Part shown: positions 8,713 to 18,055 of the stretch, piece by piece
Layout of the letters: each line of letters begins with the position of its first letter
Position numbering within the stretch: the first letter of the stretch is position 1
From: Caryophanon latum
GTDB taxonomy: Bacteria; Bacillota; Bacilli; Bacillales_A; Planococcaceae
Assembly: GCF_001700325.1 (NCBI RefSeq)
Contig: NZ_MATO01000037.1
Span: 62,001-126,000, forward strand
Reading direction: 5' to 3'
Length of the DNA stretch: 64,000 nt
Program-made: the position numbers and the translations under genes
The notes under the pieces: model-generated
Databases searched by the model: none
Seen by the model: only the letters and a program-made list of their open reading frames with translations
Told to the model about the DNA's origin: nothing

Positions 8713-10435
8713 CGACAACCCCTCCTTGCGCTTGCTGCGTCGCTAAAATTTCTTGATACACCGCGTTCGTTTTTGCGAGCTGCTCATGTGTGCCGAGCCC
8801 GACCATTTTGCCGTGCTCGAGCACTAAAATATGATCCGCATGCTCAATCGACGAAATTTTCGATGCAACGATTATTTTCGTCGTATCACGGAACTTTGTC
8901 GCCAAATGGTGCTGAATGTGACGCTCTGAAATCGCATCGACTGCTGACGTGGAATCATCAAGCACTAAAATGCGCGGCTTGCGAATAAATGCGCGTGACA
9001 TCGCTAAACGCTGTCGTTGCCCGCCTGAGAAGTTTTTTCCACCTTGTGCGATTACATGATGCACACCGTCATCAAAGCGCGTGACGAACTCGCTCGCCGC
9101 CGCGACGTCCATCGCTGCATACATGTCCGCTTCGCTCGCATCTAGGTTGCCGTATCGTAAATTTTCTGCAATCGTGCCGCTAAACAACGTCGCTTTTTGC
9201 GGTGCAATACCGATTGCTTGGCGCAGCGTCGTTAAATCGATGTTTTGAATTCGCACACCATCAATGTAAATGCACCCTTTTTGCACATCGTATAAACGAG
9301 GTAGCAGCTTCGTAAGCGTCGATTTCCCTGAGCCCGTCATGCCGAGAATACCGAGCGTCTCACCAGCGCGCACATGAAGTGAAATGTCATCAAGCACGTA
9401 TTCGCCGTTGTTATAATAATAAAAGCTGACATTTTCAAAACGAATATCCCCTTGAATGTCCGGTGTTACCGCATCATTCGCATTTGTCACGCTATTTTCC
9501 ATATGCATCACCGTTTGAATACGCTTTGCACTCGGAATAGCACGCGCAATTTGAATGAGCACGTTGCTCGACGACATAATGCCGTTCATAATGATCGTTA
9601 AATAGTTAATGAACGCTAAAATGACACCGACTTCAAGCGCACCTGCCTCAACTTTAATCGCACCTGACCAAAGCGCTGCCACGATGCCGATATTAATGAC
9701 AAACATGCTAATCGGTGTTAACACGCCAACAACATGTTCTGCCTTGAAGTTACGCTTCATCAGCTCATAGTTAATGCCGCGGAAGGCGCTCACTTGCATC
9801 GCGCTACGGTTAAACGCTTTAATGACGCGCACACCGGCTAAATTTTCCTGCATGTACGTATTGACGCTGTCGATGCTCTGTTGTACTTTCGCAAACACTT
9901 TCCCTGCCATCGTCGTAATGCATACAATTAACACAACTAAAATCGGCACAATAATAAGCAACAAACTAAATAGCTCACGCGCCGTAAAATAGACGACGAT
10001 AATGGCTCCGATAAATAATAACGGCCCACGCACGAAAATTTTCAGCATCATGAGCACTGCTTTTTGTAGCGTTTCGACGTCGCTCGTTAAGTTCGTAATG
10101 AGCTTGCCGATGCCGACATCCTCCTTATTTTTTACCGATAACACGGTAATAACATCGTATAAATCTTTTCGTAAGTCGGTCGAAAAATTAACGGCCGCTT
10201 TCGCACTGTAAATGGAACAGCCGACACCACCAATTAAACCGATGACAACAACGACAAGCAACAATCCAAACATGCGGTATACGTAAGCATCATCGTTGTT
10301 TGCAATGCCATCATCGATAATGTGCTGCATAATCGTCGGCTGCAGTAAATCCATTGCTACTTCAAGCACCATAAATAACGGCGCAATAATTGCAAATACT
10401 TTATATGGCGCTAAATAACGCAATAAGTTCGCCAT
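8705..10435 (-). CDS. Heterodimeric ABC exporter, degenerate half (TMD-NBD)
   Basis: 576-residue half-transporter with six N-terminal membrane helices (about 15-300) and a C-terminal ATPase domain. Walker A is GMTGSGKS and the signature FSGGQRQ is intact. Walker B reads LVLDDST with aspartate in place of the catalytic glutamate, and the switch region reads IIVASKI with serine in place of histidine. These two changes mark the degenerate partner of heterodimeric exporters. First gene of the two-gene unit, with AGGAAG upstream of the ATG at 10435. The TATAAT-like sequence at 10455-10460 (reverse strand) may be its -10 box; no good -35 box was seen. The lengths 576/596 fit the YfiBC pair somewhat better than BmrCD. 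Confidence 0.93.
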   Translation of the reverse strand: MANLLRYLAPYKVFAIIAPLFMVLEVAMDLLQPTIMQHIIDDGIANNDDAYVYRMFGLLLVVVVIGLIGGVGCSIYSAKAAVNFSTDLRKDLYDVITVLSVKNKEDVGIGKLITNLTSDVETLQKAVLMMLKIFVRGPLLFIGAIIVVYFTARELFSLLLIIVPILVVLIVCITTMAGKVFAKVQQSIDSVNTYMQENLAGVRVIKAFNRSAMQVSAFRGINYELMKRNFKAEHVVGVLTPISMFVINIGIVAALWSGAIKVEAGALEVGVILAFINYLTIIMNGIMSSSNVLIQIARAIPSAKRIQTVMHMENSVTNANDAVTPDIQGDIRFENVSFYYYNNGEYVLDDISLHVRAGETLGILGMTGSGKSTLTKLLPRLYDVQKGCIYIDGVRIQNIDLTTLRQAIGIAPQKATLFSGTIAENLRYGNLDASEADMYAAMDVAAASEFVTRFDDGVHHVIAQGGKNFSGGQRQRLAMSRAFIRKPRILVLDDSTSAVDAISERHIQHHLATKFRDTTKIIVASKISSIEHADHILVLEHGKMVGLGTHEQLAKTNAVYQEILATQQAQGGVVGE

Positions 10436-10534
10436 GTCCTACTTCCTTTCTATCATTATATTCTTTAACCACTATACGCTTTGTTGTTACGTTTCGTAAG
10501 ACTTTATGTAAAAAATTTATGATGCGCGGCATAA

Positions 10535-10585
10535 ACAAAAACCGCATGATCGCGCAAAAAGACAATTGGCGATCATACGGTTTAT
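10535..10585 (-). terminator. Intrinsic terminator after the glycerophosphodiesterase gene
   Basis: On the reverse strand AAACCGTATGATCGC pairs with GCGATCATGCGGTTT and is followed by TTGTTT. It starts about 20 bases after the stop codon at 10605. Confidence 0.88.
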
Positions 10586-10604
10586 TATTGATAAATGATT
10601 TCAT

Positions 10605-12380
10605 TTACCAAACAATCGGCAAACGATGTAATATGCGCGTAAAAAATGTCGCATCGTCGTTATCACTTCGAAGCGTAGCGGCCACGTCAGGATGATTCGT
10701 AATGAGCCCGTCAACGTTTTGCTCTAAATAGCGCTGCAGCTTCCGATCACTATTGACCGTCCAAACAAATAACGGCTTGCCGATTCGTTTCGCCTCATCG
10801 ATTAACGACGAATCAACAGAAGAATCTTCAATCGCATAAAAGTCGGTCGTAGTGCTCGGTAGCTTCCCTGTATGAAACGCATAGACGCTGCCTGTTTTCA
10901 CGCGCGGTTCTAAATGCTCGAGCTCTTCCATTAAGTCGTTGTTGAGCGATTGCACGTACACCGTATGCAATACACGGTGCTCCTCTAGCTGATTGACGAG
11001 GCGCTGTAAAAAATCGTCCGTCTCATAGCCATGTGTTTTCACTTCAACGAGCAGCTTAACGCCTAGCTCCTCTGCGCGCTCAAGCATATCGTCAAGCGAC
11101 GGAATCGTATCGCTTAGCCCGTCTGCTGATACGGTAATACTCGTTAACTGTTCAAGCGTTAAGTGATACACCGCGTCGCTACGATTGGCGAGGCGATTAA
11201 GCGTTGCATCATGGAACACGACGAAGCGCCCGTCCTTCGTTTGCTGAATATCAATTTCAACGACGTCTGCCCCTGCTTCTGCTGACGCAACGAGCGAACT
11301 GATCGTATTTTCCACGCCTTTTTCGATAAAGCCACGATGTGCAATAACGAGCGTACTCGGTGCATAAATACTTGCTGCGAGCGACACACCATTCACGATG
11401 CTCACAACGAGTAATACGATCGGTAATACGCGGCGTATAAGTTTTCGATACGTCGTGCGAATATGATCCTCCTTTTGCTCAACGCTAAAATAATGCGCAT
11501 GCCCGTACAACACCGACACAATCACATGGCTAAACAGCGCCTGTAGCAGCGTAAACATCATGATGAGAAGTACTTCTAGCGCTGTTAACGTCAACGCTGC
11601 AACGACAAGCGCTGCGGCAGGTACGATACGCTCAATGAGTATAAGCGGTAAAAATAGCATGATGACACTTACAAATGCAACGACGATATAAACAAGTAAT
11701 ACTGCCGCTAACAATAACACGGTTTCGGCAAGTCGTTTGCGCGAAAAATGCCAGCTTTGCACAATCGATGCCCAAATCGTCAAATGTGGATGAATGATGA
11801 AAAATGGCAACGTAAACAACAATCGAATGCTCACAAAGCCAAGTACAATAATGGCAATGGTATACATCGCCTTGCCGCTTCCTGAATGCATGAGCTCATC
11901 GACGATAAATGCAGGCAACTGTAGCTGCTGCGTCAATGATACAGGCAATAAAAACGCTGCGAGTGGAATAAGCACGATTAAATAAAGGACGAGTAATAAC
12001 GACTGCGCACTAAAGAAATAGAGCGCCTTTCGATTTAGTCGCTCTACAATGATCGCAAACGTGTATGGCATCCCTTTTTGCTGGTAATACGCCTGCAAAA
12101 AATAAAAGCCGAGCTCATAATATATACAAAGCAGCACGAGCAATAGCCAAATGGCAAGCAGTATAATCGCATACGGGTGCAATAAAAACTTTACGATGTT
12201 ATGCTCAGTAATCGCATGAAAGCCCGTCCACGTATACATGCAATAAAATAGCAGCGACGTCATCGGCACGAAAACGATTGCTTGTAATAAGCGAACCCAT
12301 ATAAAAGTTCGCACGTATTCCACTCGATATGTGTAAATATTTTGAAACGCATAGCGCAGTACCGTTATTCCTCGTTTCAT
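10605..12380 (-). CDS. Membrane-bound glycerophosphodiester phosphodiesterase
   Basis: 591 residues. The N-terminal 330 residues form a polytopic membrane region of about eight helices (GPDPase_memb type). The C-terminal 250 residues are a GDPD catalytic TIM barrel: VIAHRG, the ENT motif, EIDIQQTKDG and VVFHDATLNR give the two catalytic histidines and the metal-binding Glu/Asp residues. The enzyme hydrolyses glycerophosphodiesters to glycerol-3-phosphate and an alcohol; with this membrane domain the substrate may be lipid or lipoteichoic-acid derived (inference). AAGGAGGG precedes the ATG at 12380. It is flanked by terminators and is probably monocistronic. The DUF-type N-terminus with C-terminal GDPD is a common Firmicute arrangement. 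Confidence 0.92.
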   Translation of the reverse strand: MKRGITVLRYAFQNIYTYRVEYVRTFIWVRLLQAIVFVPMTSLLFYCMYTWTGFHAITEHNIVKFLLHPYAIILLAIWLLLVLLCIYYELGFYFLQAYYQQKGMPYTFAIIVERLNRKALYFFSAQSLLLVLYLIVLIPLAAFLLPVSLTQQLQLPAFIVDELMHSGSGKAMYTIAIIVLGFVSIRLLFTLPFFIIHPHLTIWASIVQSWHFSRKRLAETVLLLAAVLLVYIVVAFVSVIMLFLPLILIERIVPAAALVVAALTLTALEVLLIMMFTLLQALFSHVIVSVLYGHAHYFSVEQKEDHIRTTYRKLIRRVLPIVLLVVSIVNGVSLAASIYAPSTLVIAHRGFIEKGVENTISSLVASAEAGADVVEIDIQQTKDGRFVVFHDATLNRLANRSDAVYHLTLEQLTSITVSADGLSDTIPSLDDMLERAEELGVKLLVEVKTHGYETDDFLQRLVNQLEEHRVLHTVYVQSLNNDLMEELEHLEPRVKTGSVYAFHTGKLPSTTTDFYAIEDSSVDSSLIDEAKRIGKPLFVWTVNSDRKLQRYLEQNVDGLITNHPDVAATLRSDNDDATFFTRILHRLPIVW

Positions 12381-12399
12381 AAAATCCCTCCTTCATCAT

Positions 12400-12431
12400 A
12401 AAAAGGCAAAGCCACGATCGACTTTGCCTTC
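12400..12431 (-). terminator. Intrinsic terminator of the RavA/ViaA-like operon
   Basis: AAGGCAAAG / CTTTGCCTT stem, T-run on the reverse strand, directly after the small membrane protein gene. Confidence 0.85.
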
Positions 12432-12439
12432 GTACATCG

Positions 12440-12772
12440 TTAACTAAACACATTAACGAATGAAATGAGTGCGACACACGCTAATAAAAAGTAGCTAAAC
12501 GGTCGATTCGTTTTCCAGTTCAGTACAGCAAGCGTCACTGCACCAATTAGCATCATCGCCGTACCACCTAAGTTTACAACATAGCTTCCGAGCAGTCCTG
12601 CAACGCTTGATAAAAAGAAGCCAACGAGTAAAAAGCCAATCGAGAAAATAAATTTCGGCTGCTTCATTGTCGCAATCGTTGCCGTGCGTTCAAAGTTTCG
12701 CATCGACTGCCACTTCGTATACGCAAAATAGCCGATTAATCCCCATAATAATAAAAACCATAATAAACCCAT
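12440..12772 (-). CDS. Small membrane protein encoded with the AAA+/VWA pair
   Basis: 110 residues with an N-terminal helix (WFLLLWGLIGYFAY), then hydrophobic helices at about 43-65, 68-85 and 92-108. No recognised domain. AAAGGGGG precedes the ATG. It begins 17 bp after the VWA gene and ends at the shared terminator, so it belongs to that operon. A small membrane protein in this place could anchor the AAA+/VWA chaperone to the membrane, which would fit the membrane-related role of RavA-ViaA in enterobacteria. This is inference from position only. Confidence 0.75.
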   Translation of the reverse strand: MGLLWFLLLWGLIGYFAYTKWQSMRNFERTATIATMKQPKFIFSIGFLLVGFFLSSVAGLLGSYVVNLGGTAMMLIGAVTLAVLNWKTNRPFSYFLLACVALISFVNVFS

Positions 12773-12789
12773 GTTAATCCCCCTTTATA

Positions 12790-14262
12790 TTAAATTCCTA
12801 ACTCAAACACGTCCTCTGCTTCTGCTAAGTCGCTCACTTCTAGCACTTTATCTGAAAAGCATTCAACTGCCTTTGCGTCCGCCTTCGTATATTTCGTTGA
12901 CAGCACGACGCTTAAACATTGAAATTGCTTTCGTTTTTTCGTTTCTTGAAAATGCTTTAAAAATGTTTCACTTAACGTACTCGCTCCGTCCGTTACAAAC
13001 ACGATATCTGCCTCTTGGAACCTCGATTCATTTAAAATCGTTAGCGCGGCATCAAGCGGTCGTTCAAAGTTCGTGCCACCATTTAAAAATTGGTCGCAAA
13101 AATGAATGAGCTGGTCGGTTGTAGACATCCCTCGCTTAAATAATGTAACATCACCAACTGTTGTTGCAAACGGTACGACTGCTAAATCGCGCTTTTGTTT
13201 TTTCGCAATCATCATGAGCGCTAAACAAAACGCCTTACTTTTTGCGCGCATCATCGACATCGAGCTCGATTCGTCCATACAAATAATAATTGGACCTTTG
13301 CCGCGCTTATCTTTTCCTTTCGTGCTAAAAATGAACGTTTGCTGCTCTGAGAAGCGGCGCAGGAAGTCAAGCTTTGAACTTGGCATCGACCAGTTTGCGA
13401 GCTCCATCGGCAATAAGCGTTCCACTTCACGCCCGAGCGTAATGTTGCGCCGTTCCATCGTGCGCTTAAACTTTTGCTTTTGCTTCTTTTTCGCAATGCG
13501 ACGAAAGCGTCCGGCTAAGTCGGCAATTTCTTGTAAGTTCGGGTGATAGCGCACTTTTTCAGCGAGAGCGAGCTGTTCACGAAGCGGTACTTTCATGAGC
13601 GCAGCACGTCCTTCATCACCGGCAAGCTGCCCGACATTTTTCGCCGTTTGCTGGGCATTTTCATGCGCCTGTTCGAACATGTTTTGCAATTGCTCACTCG
13701 GCAAATCATCTAACGTTTTCGATTGCTCATTGCGTAGTCTCTCCTCACGCTTTTTCAAATCGGCCAGGCGCCGTTCCGCAAACTGCTTACGTGTGCGAGC
13801 GCGCTCCTTTTCCTGCTCAGTCGCTTTTGGATCATACATTTGCCGACGTGCTTCTTTTACTTGGTTTTCAGCATATTCGGCGTTTCGTTTATTTTCATCG
13901 CGCTGATGCTCAACGTTATTTTGCTCAAGCCATTTTTTTAATGCTTCACTCATCGCCATTGCACAAAGCACCGATAATAAATCATCGCCCATTGTAATTT
14001 CATGGCGCGCGACGTACAGTTCACTCTCTAAAAGCGATGCGACAATTTGCTTTGCCGTCTCAAGCTGCGGTAGGATGTCGTCTTGAAACACGACGTCTTG
14101 CTTGTAAAATGCCCCCCATAAATCACCGATAATGTTCGTAAACTGCGGATGTAGCTTTGTACCCTCACGACATACTTGCTGAAACACCTTTGCCATTTGT
14201 AGCAGCTGATTAAAGCGATCTATTTCCCGCTGCTCTATGTGTAATACCGACTGCTCATACAT
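12790..14262 (-). CDS. VWA-domain protein, ViaA-like
   Basis: About 490 residues, close to E. coli ViaA (483). The N-terminal half is helical with a highly charged coiled-coil segment (residues about 120-200, rich in K, E, R). The C-terminal third is a von Willebrand A domain: IIICMDESSSM supplies the DxSxS part of the MIDAS metal site, followed by VVPFATTVG and VFVTDGAS. Partner of the MoxR-type ATPase encoded just upstream. A GTG at 14271 is in frame, but its AAAGGG is only one base away; the ATG at 14262 has AAAGGG ten bases upstream and is preferred. Such pairs act as chaperones for assembly of other complexes; the client here is unknown. Confidence 0.85.
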   Translation of the reverse strand: MYEQSVLHIEQREIDRFNQLLQMAKVFQQVCREGTKLHPQFTNIIGDLWGAFYKQDVVFQDDILPQLETAKQIVASLLESELYVARHEITMGDDLLSVLCAMAMSEALKKWLEQNNVEHQRDENKRNAEYAENQVKEARRQMYDPKATEQEKERARTRKQFAERRLADLKKREERLRNEQSKTLDDLPSEQLQNMFEQAHENAQQTAKNVGQLAGDEGRAALMKVPLREQLALAEKVRYHPNLQEIADLAGRFRRIAKKKQKQKFKRTMERRNITLGREVERLLPMELANWSMPSSKLDFLRRFSEQQTFIFSTKGKDKRGKGPIIICMDESSSMSMMRAKSKAFCLALMMIAKKQKRDLAVVPFATTVGDVTLFKRGMSTTDQLIHFCDQFLNGGTNFERPLDAALTILNESRFQEADIVFVTDGASTLSETFLKHFQETKKRKQFQCLSVVLSTKYTKADAKAVECFSDKVLEVSDLAEAEDVFELGI

Positions 14263-14276
14263 GTTCTTCACACCCT

Positions 14277-15398
14277 TTAAAAGCCAATGACCATTGATGT
14301 CATATGCAGTAGTCGCTGATGCATATGCTCCTTTAAGTTGCGTAGCTCGGCGCGGTCAGGCTGCTGTCTTGTCATCGCCTGTACTTCTAAAAATAATGTT
14401 TTACCTTGTACAAGTAGATCGCTTAGCTCTTTACGTGCATCTGGCGTCTTTTGTACCATCGCATTTTGCGACTTCAATAAAATTTCCTCAAATTCCGGTC
14501 CGACGCGCTCGATAAACGATTCAATCGAGTCATGTGCAATTTGAATAATAATTTCAGCCGTTTTATCCTTTTGCTCAACCTGTTCCCATAGCGCATGCTT
14601 CAAAATCGCTAAATCCGCTTTAGCAACTTCAGTGCGCCCATCTAAATACGCCTGTGCACGTAAAATCGGCAGCGCCTGTTTAAATCGACGGTCAGACGGT
14701 CGAATACCTTCGTCCATGAGCTGCTGACGAATTTTACCGAGCGTTTCATAAATGCTATCCGAAATTTCAACGCGCTCGCACACTTGCTGATGGAACGTTA
14801 ATTCGTCCATCGTTAGCTTTGGCACAGGCACGCTTGTCGTTTGCTTCAACATCGCTAAAAAAGTATTAGTCTCTTTAATATACTCTACTTCATAGCGCAG
14901 TAAAAAACGGTCAAACAACGCTTCAAGTCCTTCTCCTTCTTCGATATATTCATTGGAAGAACCGACGATTGTCATAAGCGGGGAGCGAATTGGCACGCCA
15001 TTGTTGTAGTAAATTCGTTCGTTAATTAACGTCAGCAACGAGTTTAAAATAGCTGAGTTCGCCTTAAATATTTCATCAATGAACGCAAAGTGCGCCTCTG
15101 GTAACATGCCTGAAATATTTCGCTTGTACACGCCCTGCTCTAAATCCTTCAGCGATAACACACCGAACAATTCCTCTGGCGTACTAAATGGTGTCAATAA
15201 ATGCTGAAAGTAACGACTGCCCTCGACGATTTCACCGAGCATCGAGCTGAGCGCACTTTTCCCTGTTCCTGCTGGGCCGATAAATAATATATGTTGTCTT
15301 GCTAGTAATGCCGTGAGTAGCGCATCGATTTCTTCTTTGCGATCAAAAAACTTCGCATTTAATGCTTGCTTAATTTGTTGTAGCTTTTGATGCGTCAT
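14277..15398 (-). CDS. MoxR-family AAA+ ATPase, RavA-like
   Basis: 373 residues. The AAA+ domain has Walker A GPAGTGKS (residues 41-48), Walker B FAFIDEIF near 105 with the MoxR-specific neighbourhood (KANSAILNSLLTLINER), sensor I GSSNEY, and a C-terminal lid with sensor II. The remaining 80 residues are helical. It is shorter than E. coli RavA (498) because the RavA-type C-terminal discs are reduced. First gene of the operon ATPase - VWA protein - small membrane protein, with GGAGGAAGC before the ATG at 15398. In this family the ATPase remodels or inserts cofactors into partner enzymes with help from the VWA protein. Confidence 0.88.
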   Translation of the reverse strand: MTHQKLQQIKQALNAKFFDRKEEIDALLTALLARQHILFIGPAGTGKSALSSMLGEIVEGSRYFQHLLTPFSTPEELFGVLSLKDLEQGVYKRNISGMLPEAHFAFIDEIFKANSAILNSLLTLINERIYYNNGVPIRSPLMTIVGSSNEYIEEGEGLEALFDRFLLRYEVEYIKETNTFLAMLKQTTSVPVPKLTMDELTFHQQVCERVEISDSIYETLGKIRQQLMDEGIRPSDRRFKQALPILRAQAYLDGRTEVAKADLAILKHALWEQVEQKDKTAEIIIQIAHDSIESFIERVGPEFEEILLKSQNAMVQKTPDARKELSDLLVQGKTLFLEVQAMTRQQPDRAELRNLKEHMHQRLLHMTSMVIGF

Positions 15399-15554
15399 TT
15401 TGCTTCCTCCTTACTCATCCGTTATGTATACCGTTACACATTTCAGACAGCTTCAAACCTTTTTCCTACATTGTCCCATAAAATGTGACGACTTTGTTAT
15501 AAAAAGTCTCCATTATTACGAAGCACGACCATGTTGACATTCCTTCTCCAATGT

Positions 15555-15674
15555 GGCTTTTCATCATAACTCGAGGTCGCTTTTCACGTCGAGGCATGCT
15601 TTCCGAAGACGTCCACCTCTTGTTTCAAGCAACATTCATGTTCAAGCGTCAACGCCAGCTTACGGTGATGAACC
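15555..15674. repeat. Miniature inverted-repeat element, family B (copy B2)
   Basis: 120-bp element from GGCTTTTCATCATAAC to CTTACGGTGATGAACC, the same ends as at 2404 and 44673 but more diverged. TCCAATGT on the left and TCAAATGT on the right match at 7 of 8 bases, consistent with an ageing 8-bp target duplication. It contains the TTTCACGTCGAGGCA and GTCCACCTCTTGTTTC modules shared with copy B4. Confidence 0.82.
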
Positions 15675-15681
15675 TCAAATG

Positions 15682-15907
15682 TGTTGATTAGCTAGTAAAT
15701 TGGCTTTTCGTGCTTTCCTAAAGATCGGCGGTGAGATGTTTGTCATGAAGGTAAGCGCTTAAGTAGTAGCGCTTGTCATTTCTTTGAGCCTCCGTTTGTT
15801 CAAAGTTCATCCGTATGCAATTACTCGTCGTAAAAGAAACATTCGCTTTTCCTGCTATAGTCCGACTGTCGTTTCAAGCCTGTTTTCATTATCAATGTTG
15901 ATCACCG
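15682..15907. repeat. Degenerate mosaic of repeat families A, B and C
   Basis: Starts with TGTTGATTAGCTAG (family A end), contains ATGTTTGTCATGAAGGT (inverse of a module in copies A3 and B3) and CGTCGTAAAAGAAACATTCG (inverse of a module in B3), and ends with AATGTTGATCACC (family C end). Clear borders are missing. With B2 it occupies most of the 690-bp gap between the RavA-like and beta-helix genes; the remaining part has no supported gene. Confidence 0.6.
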
Positions 15908-16087
15908 TCCACTTAACATCATAATTATATTCGCTAAGCTCGTCTAAATGTCCTACTATGACACGCTCCATTTGAAGGCGAAACGATTAATTTTAGAATT
16001 TTATGCAATATAAGGGTTAACAGTTGGCATTTTGTGAAATAGATAAGTATGTATAGATTTAGTTCGAAAAATGGGAGGGAAATGAGT

Positions 16088-18016
16088 ATGGCAATTATTA
16101 AAGTCGCTTCTTCTATCTTTTCGACTGTTCGCACAATCACAAAGGCGTTAAAAGTAGCAAAAACAGGTGACACAATTCACCTTTCAGAAGGCACATATAA
16201 CGAACACATTGAGATTGAAGGTACAGTTACAATTGAAGGAGCAGGCACACAGCATACGTGTATTGAAGGTTCTGTCATCGTCAAAAAAGGCGCAAGTATT
16301 GTGTTTGAAAATATTACGTTTCACCCATCAACGACAATTCAAATTGATGGGAATGTTTTTTTTAACCATTGTGACATTTCCACATCACATGTACGAACAT
16401 TATTATGCGTAAGCGGTACGTTAGATATTAAACATAGCATCGTTTCTGGCGCAAAAGAAATCGGCATTGAGCTGCGTCCGAATGCACAGCTAACAATTGA
16501 CCAGTGCGCCATTTATAGCAACGGCAAAGCAAATATTTTAGCTGACTATGCAACGGTCGACCTTTATAATAGTACGCTGCATTCAGCCAATCACGCAATT
16601 TGGCTACGCAACAGCAGCTCGCTTAACTCAACAAAAAATAAATTTAGTCACCATAGTGGCACGCAGCTCATCGCTCACCAACAATCCGTTATTGTCGACA
16701 AAGGTAGCTATATTACACACGGTAAAGGTAACGGCATTTACGCATCGAATCAAGCAGACGTTACATTGTCTGGCACCCGTCTTGAGGAGCATGTATTGCC
16801 GCAAATTTGGATTCAAAATGCACATATGCAAGCGCGTAACATTCGCATTTGTAACGGACGAGAATCAGGTGTTATGCTGCGCGACCATGCAACAGCCGAC
16901 ATATGCGATGCAGAATTCATGCATCATAAGCTCGCACATGTGCAAGTAACGTTACATTCTCACGCACATATTATGACATCACAGCTCACATATAGCGAAG
17001 GCAACGCACTACAAGTAAAGGAACAATCAACAGCAAATGTTGTTGAAAGCAAAGTTGCTTACAGTCAGCTTGCACAATGCCACATTTCAGAAAAATCGGT
17101 ATTCAACAGCAACGATAGCTTTTTCACAAACGGCGAGCAAGTCGGTATTTACGCTGAGCGCGCTTCAGTTGCACAACTTATGCGTAGCACCGTATCAAAC
17201 CATGCAAGCAGCGCACTATCTGCAGTTGAATCGTCACTGCGACTAGACGATTGCGACGTATTCGAAAATGTAGGCAATGCAGTACTTTTACTTAATAGTA
17301 GCGATGTCGTAGCCGAGGATTGCCGCTTCTATCAAAATGACATGCCACATTTTGCTGGCAAAACAAATGCGTTTATCACGGTACGCCGCAGTACGCTCGC
17401 AAAGGGCAAAAGCTTATATGCACTGGATGAATCAAACGTGCTGCTTGAGCAATGCCACATTCATGATAGCGAGGGCATTCAGCTTGAAGTACAGCAGCGA
17501 ACGAAAATGTACATCCATCAGTGTACGATCGCTGCCGGGCAGTCCAATGGCATAAAAGCAAGCGGACAATCTTATGTGGAGCTGACGGATAGCCAAGTGT
17601 CTGATCACCGCTTCCCACAGCTCGTATTTGATGATAGTCAGCTCATTGTGCGCAATTGCGAGCTGCATAGCGGACAAGAAAACGGCATTATTTTAGAAAA
17701 CGATGCAGAAGGCTTTATTGAAGATACGTTTATTTCAAATCATGGGCTACCACAGCTTTGGGTAGATCATAATTCAAACGTCGAGCTGCGCAGCGTTCAT
17801 TTCACGGATGCAGTTGCGTCTGACATTTTCGCTCGCAACCATTCAACGATTGATATATACAAATGCTTCGTGAACAACACGAAAATGGAGCATAACATTC
17901 AAGCGCTGAACCATTCGACGATCGATTTACACGATTCAATTATTCGTAACACGATTGGTGATGTGTTTTATATCGAAAATCACAGCTCAATTACAAAAGA
18001 CGTCGAGGAACATTAA
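16088..18016 (+). CDS. Right-handed beta-helix repeat protein without signal peptide
   Basis: About 642 residues. A short N-terminal segment (ITKALKVAKTGDTIHLSEGTY) is the usual opening of pectin-lyase-like proteins. It is followed by more than twenty turns of about 22 residues with the pattern 'sxvxlxdcxixx', for example LTIDQCAIYSNGKANIL and IDIYKCFVNNTKMEHNI, which predicts a long parallel beta-helix of the NosD / beta_helix type. No signal peptide or anchor is visible, so it is either cytoplasmic or exported by a non-Sec route. GGGAGGG lies 8 bases before the ATG at 16088 but only 2 before the ATG at 16082, so 16088 is preferred. No catalytic residues of a polysaccharide lyase could be picked out. 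Single-gene unit; function unknown. Confidence 0.85.
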   Translation: MAIIKVASSIFSTVRTITKALKVAKTGDTIHLSEGTYNEHIEIEGTVTIEGAGTQHTCIEGSVIVKKGASIVFENITFHPSTTIQIDGNVFFNHCDISTSHVRTLLCVSGTLDIKHSIVSGAKEIGIELRPNAQLTIDQCAIYSNGKANILADYATVDLYNSTLHSANHAIWLRNSSSLNSTKNKFSHHSGTQLIAHQQSVIVDKGSYITHGKGNGIYASNQADVTLSGTRLEEHVLPQIWIQNAHMQARNIRICNGRESGVMLRDHATADICDAEFMHHKLAHVQVTLHSHAHIMTSQLTYSEGNALQVKEQSTANVVESKVAYSQLAQCHISEKSVFNSNDSFFTNGEQVGIYAERASVAQLMRSTVSNHASSALSAVESSLRLDDCDVFENVGNAVLLLNSSDVVAEDCRFYQNDMPHFAGKTNAFITVRRSTLAKGKSLYALDESNVLLEQCHIHDSEGIQLEVQQRTKMYIHQCTIAAGQSNGIKASGQSYVELTDSQVSDHRFPQLVFDDSQLIVRNCELHSGQENGIILENDAEGFIEDTFISNHGLPQLWVDHNSNVELRSVHFTDAVASDIFARNHSTIDIYKCFVNNTKMEHNIQALNHSTIDLHDSIIRNTIGDVFYIENHSSITKDVEEH

Positions 18017-18055
18017 AAAAACGCTAGCGAGAAGTTATCTTGCTAGCGTTTTTTG
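18017..18055. terminator. Bidirectional intrinsic terminator
   Basis: AAAACGCTAGC / GCTAGCGTTTT stem with A-run on the left and T-run on the right, between convergent genes. Confidence 0.9.

Noticed and set aside
10401-10604. Reverse-strand frame of 67 codons as a leader peptide for the ABC exporter
   Set aside because: It overlaps the exporter start and the upstream terminator, and lacks a ribosome binding site.
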